From Phascolarctobacterium sp. (GTDB lineage: Bacteria; Bacillota; Negativicutes; Acidaminococcales; Acidaminococcaceae): a stretch of 35,328 bases of DNA. The notes below the pieces were generated by a model. The model saw only the letters and a list, made by a program, of their open reading frames with translations, made no database searches and was not told the origin of the DNA. The position numbers and the translations under genes are program-made. Below are positions 33,301-35,328 of the stretch, piece after piece (within the stretch, counting starts at the first letter, position 1; the number at the start of each line of letters is the position of its first letter). The stretch spans positions 1-35,328 of the forward strand of contig JAJQDY010000051.1 of NCBI GenBank assembly GCA_021201965.1. The letters are read 5' to 3'.

Positions 33301-35180
33301 ACGCAAAAGGAGCGGAAGCTGCGACGGGTGGAGCCATTGCCGCCATGGACAGCAGCAGTATCACAATATCGTGGAGAGTCACGGGCAATTACGCGGAAAG
33401 CAGTGACGGCGATGCGGCAGGAGGAGCAATTTCTCTTGCTGACGGCAGCCTTACAATAGAGGGCGACGTAACTGGCAACTATGCGGAAGGTGCGGGCACG
33501 GTCATGGGCGGCGCCATCGTCAATATGGGCGAACTTATCGTAACGGGCAGCATCACGGATAACCGTGCCGAAGGCGAAGAAGCAGCAGGCGGCGCCATCT
33601 ACAACGCCGGCATCATGAACATAATTGCGGACAGTGGCCTCCTTTCCATCAGCGGCAATACGGCAGTAAGCGGCGGCGCTGCGGAAGACAATGCCATCTA
33701 CAGTGACAGGTGGAGCGAAATAAACATCACCCTTTCAGGAATCGGCGAAGTGCTCATGAATGACAGCATTGACGGCGAGGACTACACCGTAACCGTGACG
33801 AGCGAAGATGCGGGCAGCAATATCCTCTACATCTATAACGATATGAACAATGCCGACCTTATCATGGGCAGTATTACGTTAAATACCATAAATAACGAGG
33901 TCCACACCTATGCGATTAAATCATTCAGCCTCAGCGGCGACGTGAACATGGTTGCCGACGTGGACCTGGCAAATGAAACTATGGACAGGATCACGGCCAA
34001 AAGCTACGGCGAGCATGCGGGTACGATCAACATATCCGGAATGAACCTCATCAGCGACACGTCAAAGAGCAGTGTGGAAATAGCCTTTGCGGAAGACGGG
34101 CTTAAGGATTACGTAACGTCATTGGTGGGGACGCTGTCTGACAGCAATAACCAGCAGAAGGCCTACACGCCCCTCTACCAGTACGACTTAAGCTACGACG
34201 ACCGGGATGACGTTGGATACTTCGCCTTTGACAAGGTGGAGAACAACCCTGCGGCCCTGACGTCCCAGGCATCCCAGATGGGACTTTACAATGCTGCCTC
34301 CATGATGTATAACTACGCTTTCGAACACTCGGAATATTACATCCGGCTGCCGAAGGGCGAGCGGCTTAACGCAGAGGGTGAAGAAGGCGGAATATATAGG
34401 AACAACGAACTTACGGAGCAGGGAGTATGGGCAAGGCTCTTCTCCTCCTTTGAGACGGTACCCTTCAAGGGGAACATGACGCTGAAGGCCAAATACTACG
34501 GCGTCCTGGTAGGAGTGGACAGTGCCGTGAAGGACTACGGCAAATGGGCAGGAGTTTTAACGGGATATGTGGGCTATGACGGCATCTATCAGAAGTTTGA
34601 AGGAAACAGCATCAGTCAGAACGGCGGCATAGCAGGAGTTACGGGAACGCTCTATAACAGAAACTTTTATGTTGCGGCAACGGTGGCAGGAGGATGGACA
34701 ACCGCCAAGATCCGCACGATGTACGGATATGAGAACACTCATCTCTACAACTACGGCATTGCGGCAAAGGCAGGATACAACCTGGAGTTCAGAAACGGGA
34801 AATATTCCTTCCTGCCGACGTTCATGGCATCCTACACGAATGTCGGAGCGGATGACTACACGAATGCCGCAGGGTTAAGGATTGACACGAAGGCCATGCA
34901 TGCCTTCCAGCTGAACCCGAACGTTAAGCTGGTAAGGAACCTTGGTAGCGGCTGGCAGCCGTATATTACGATAGGCGAAATATGGACGGTAGGTCAGAGC
35001 ATGGGAGGTACCGCAGACGGGACATCCATCAGCTAGCTGCACATGAGGCCCTTCACGGAATACGGCATAGGCGTGCAGAAACGCATGCAAGGCTCAGGCG
35101 ACGGCTACTCGCAGATCCTGGGACACGCAGGCGGCCGGCGCAGCGCACTCTTTAACCTGGGCTTCCGCTGGAGCTTCTAA
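30396..35180 (+). pseudogene. Autotransporter adhesin-like protein with six in-frame stop codons
   Basis: One frame of 1594 codons with no frameshift. Residues 1-30 form a signal peptide (MILLTLALCGYFA then an AxA-like site). Residues about 150-1070 are a passenger of about 29 imperfect repeats of 33 residues with GGAIYN-type cores and I.G.F.GNYAE, which should fold as a beta-helix. Residues about 1340-1594 are the outer-membrane beta-barrel, starting WARLFSSFE and ending NLGFRWSF with terminal Phe. Internal stops: TAG 30561, TAG 30705, TGA 31146, TAA 31776, TAA 32328, TAG 35034. The longest open piece (32370-35036) has no signal peptide and lacks the last 48 codons, so no functional product is expected without suppression. 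Confidence 0.88.
30838..33606 (+). repeat. Passenger repeat array, about 29 units of ~99 bp
   Basis: Units are marked by GGAIYN, GGVIYN, GGAIFN and similar, each followed or preceded by GNYAE and an I..ITG strand. Spacing averages about 98-99 bp, judged by eye. Units have diverged considerably, so this is an old amplification. Confidence 0.75.
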
Positions 35181-35196
35181 ATCAAACAATCTGAAA

Positions 35197-35230
35197 AGGC
35201 AGCTTCCCTTAGGAGGCTGCCTCTTTTTTA
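35197..35230 (+). terminator. Terminator after the autotransporter
   Basis: AGGCAGC-TTCCCT pairs with AGGAGGCTGCCT, followed by C and six T. The 3' flank is related to that of the hairpin at 30232. Confidence 0.85.
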
Positions 35231-35262
35231 TTGCCTGAAATATTAAAAAAACGCTTAAAAAC

Positions 35263-35292
35263 TTGTTTTAGAAGAATTTGGCCGATTGTAAA
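35263..35292 (+). promoter_or_regulatory. Probable promoter of a gene beyond the window
   Basis: TTGTTT (35263-35268), 18 bp, TGTAAA (35287-35292). It aligns in position with the autotransporter promoter at 30302, after the same terminator-type spacer, so the next gene may be a second autotransporter. Confidence 0.4.
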
Positions 35293-35328
35293 ATGAAGTT
35301 GAACAGTTAAAAAATCCATAGCGATTGA

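Noticed and set aside
31377-33606. Separate genes inside the autotransporter (for example 31377-31778 and 32370-35036)
   Set aside because: All lie in the same frame as the 30396 start, with continuous repeats across the stops and no ribosome sites at the internal starts.
9494-35180. Complete reassignment of TAG (or TAA, TGA) to an amino acid in this genome
   Set aside because: Intact neighbours end at TAG in the normal family position (murB, the nitrilase-family gene, ecfA1, the ACT gene), often overlapping the next start, and TAA and TGA end many others. Partial suppression is not excluded.

Overview
The window comes from a diderm Firmicute, most probably a Negativicutes (I would look first in the Acidaminococcales/Veillonellales range; genus not determinable by eye). 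The evidence is the combination of Firmicute-type genes (trmK-Nif3 pair, YhaM, YqeG, YlbF, EcfA1-EcfA2-EcfT, S-box riboswitch) with a large autotransporter that ends in an outer-membrane beta-barrel. Coding is dense, moderately G+C-rich and mostly on the + strand.

Layout. 1-9.4 kb: housekeeping operons: trmK (broken), a Nif3-like protein, YhaM-type exonuclease, an OmpR-family two-component pair followed by overlapping genes for a YqeG phosphatase, a nitrilase-family amidase and a secreted VanX-like dipeptidase, then YlbF, MurB, and a separately promoted ferredoxin-nitroreductase. 9.5-11.1 kb: a decayed DUF853/HerA-like ATPase. 11.1-15.5 kb: ecfA1-ecfA2-ecfT-truA, then rplM-rpsI with its own promoter and leader. 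15.5-19.5 kb: nadE (minus strand), divergent ybaK, thrC. 19.6-25.2 kb: accessory region of unrecognised genes, most of them broken, containing an apparently orphan S-box (SAM-I) riboswitch, small repeats and an AT-rich segment. 25.2-30.2 kb: rnhB (broken), ACT protein plus UPF0210, nth, a beta-CASP metallo-hydrolase. 30.2-35.3 kb: a 1594-codon autotransporter reading frame with six in-frame stops, then a copy of the same terminator/promoter spacer, suggesting another autotransporter just outside the window.

The main theme is selective gene decay. Sixteen internal stop codons (10 TAG, 4 TAA, 2 TGA) interrupt five otherwise continuous reading frames or, in DUF853, a frame that also carries two frameshifts; trmK and a 1.9-kb accessory gene carry two frameshifts each. 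Many of the TAG/TAA codons fall where glutamine is expected, and the 4.8-kb autotransporter has six stops but no frameshift. TAG, TAA and TGA are nonetheless the real terminators of intact neighbours, so global code reassignment is unlikely. Recent CAG/CAA to TAG/TAA decay in a genome losing genes is the conservative reading; tRNA suppression or stop readthrough is the testable alternative.
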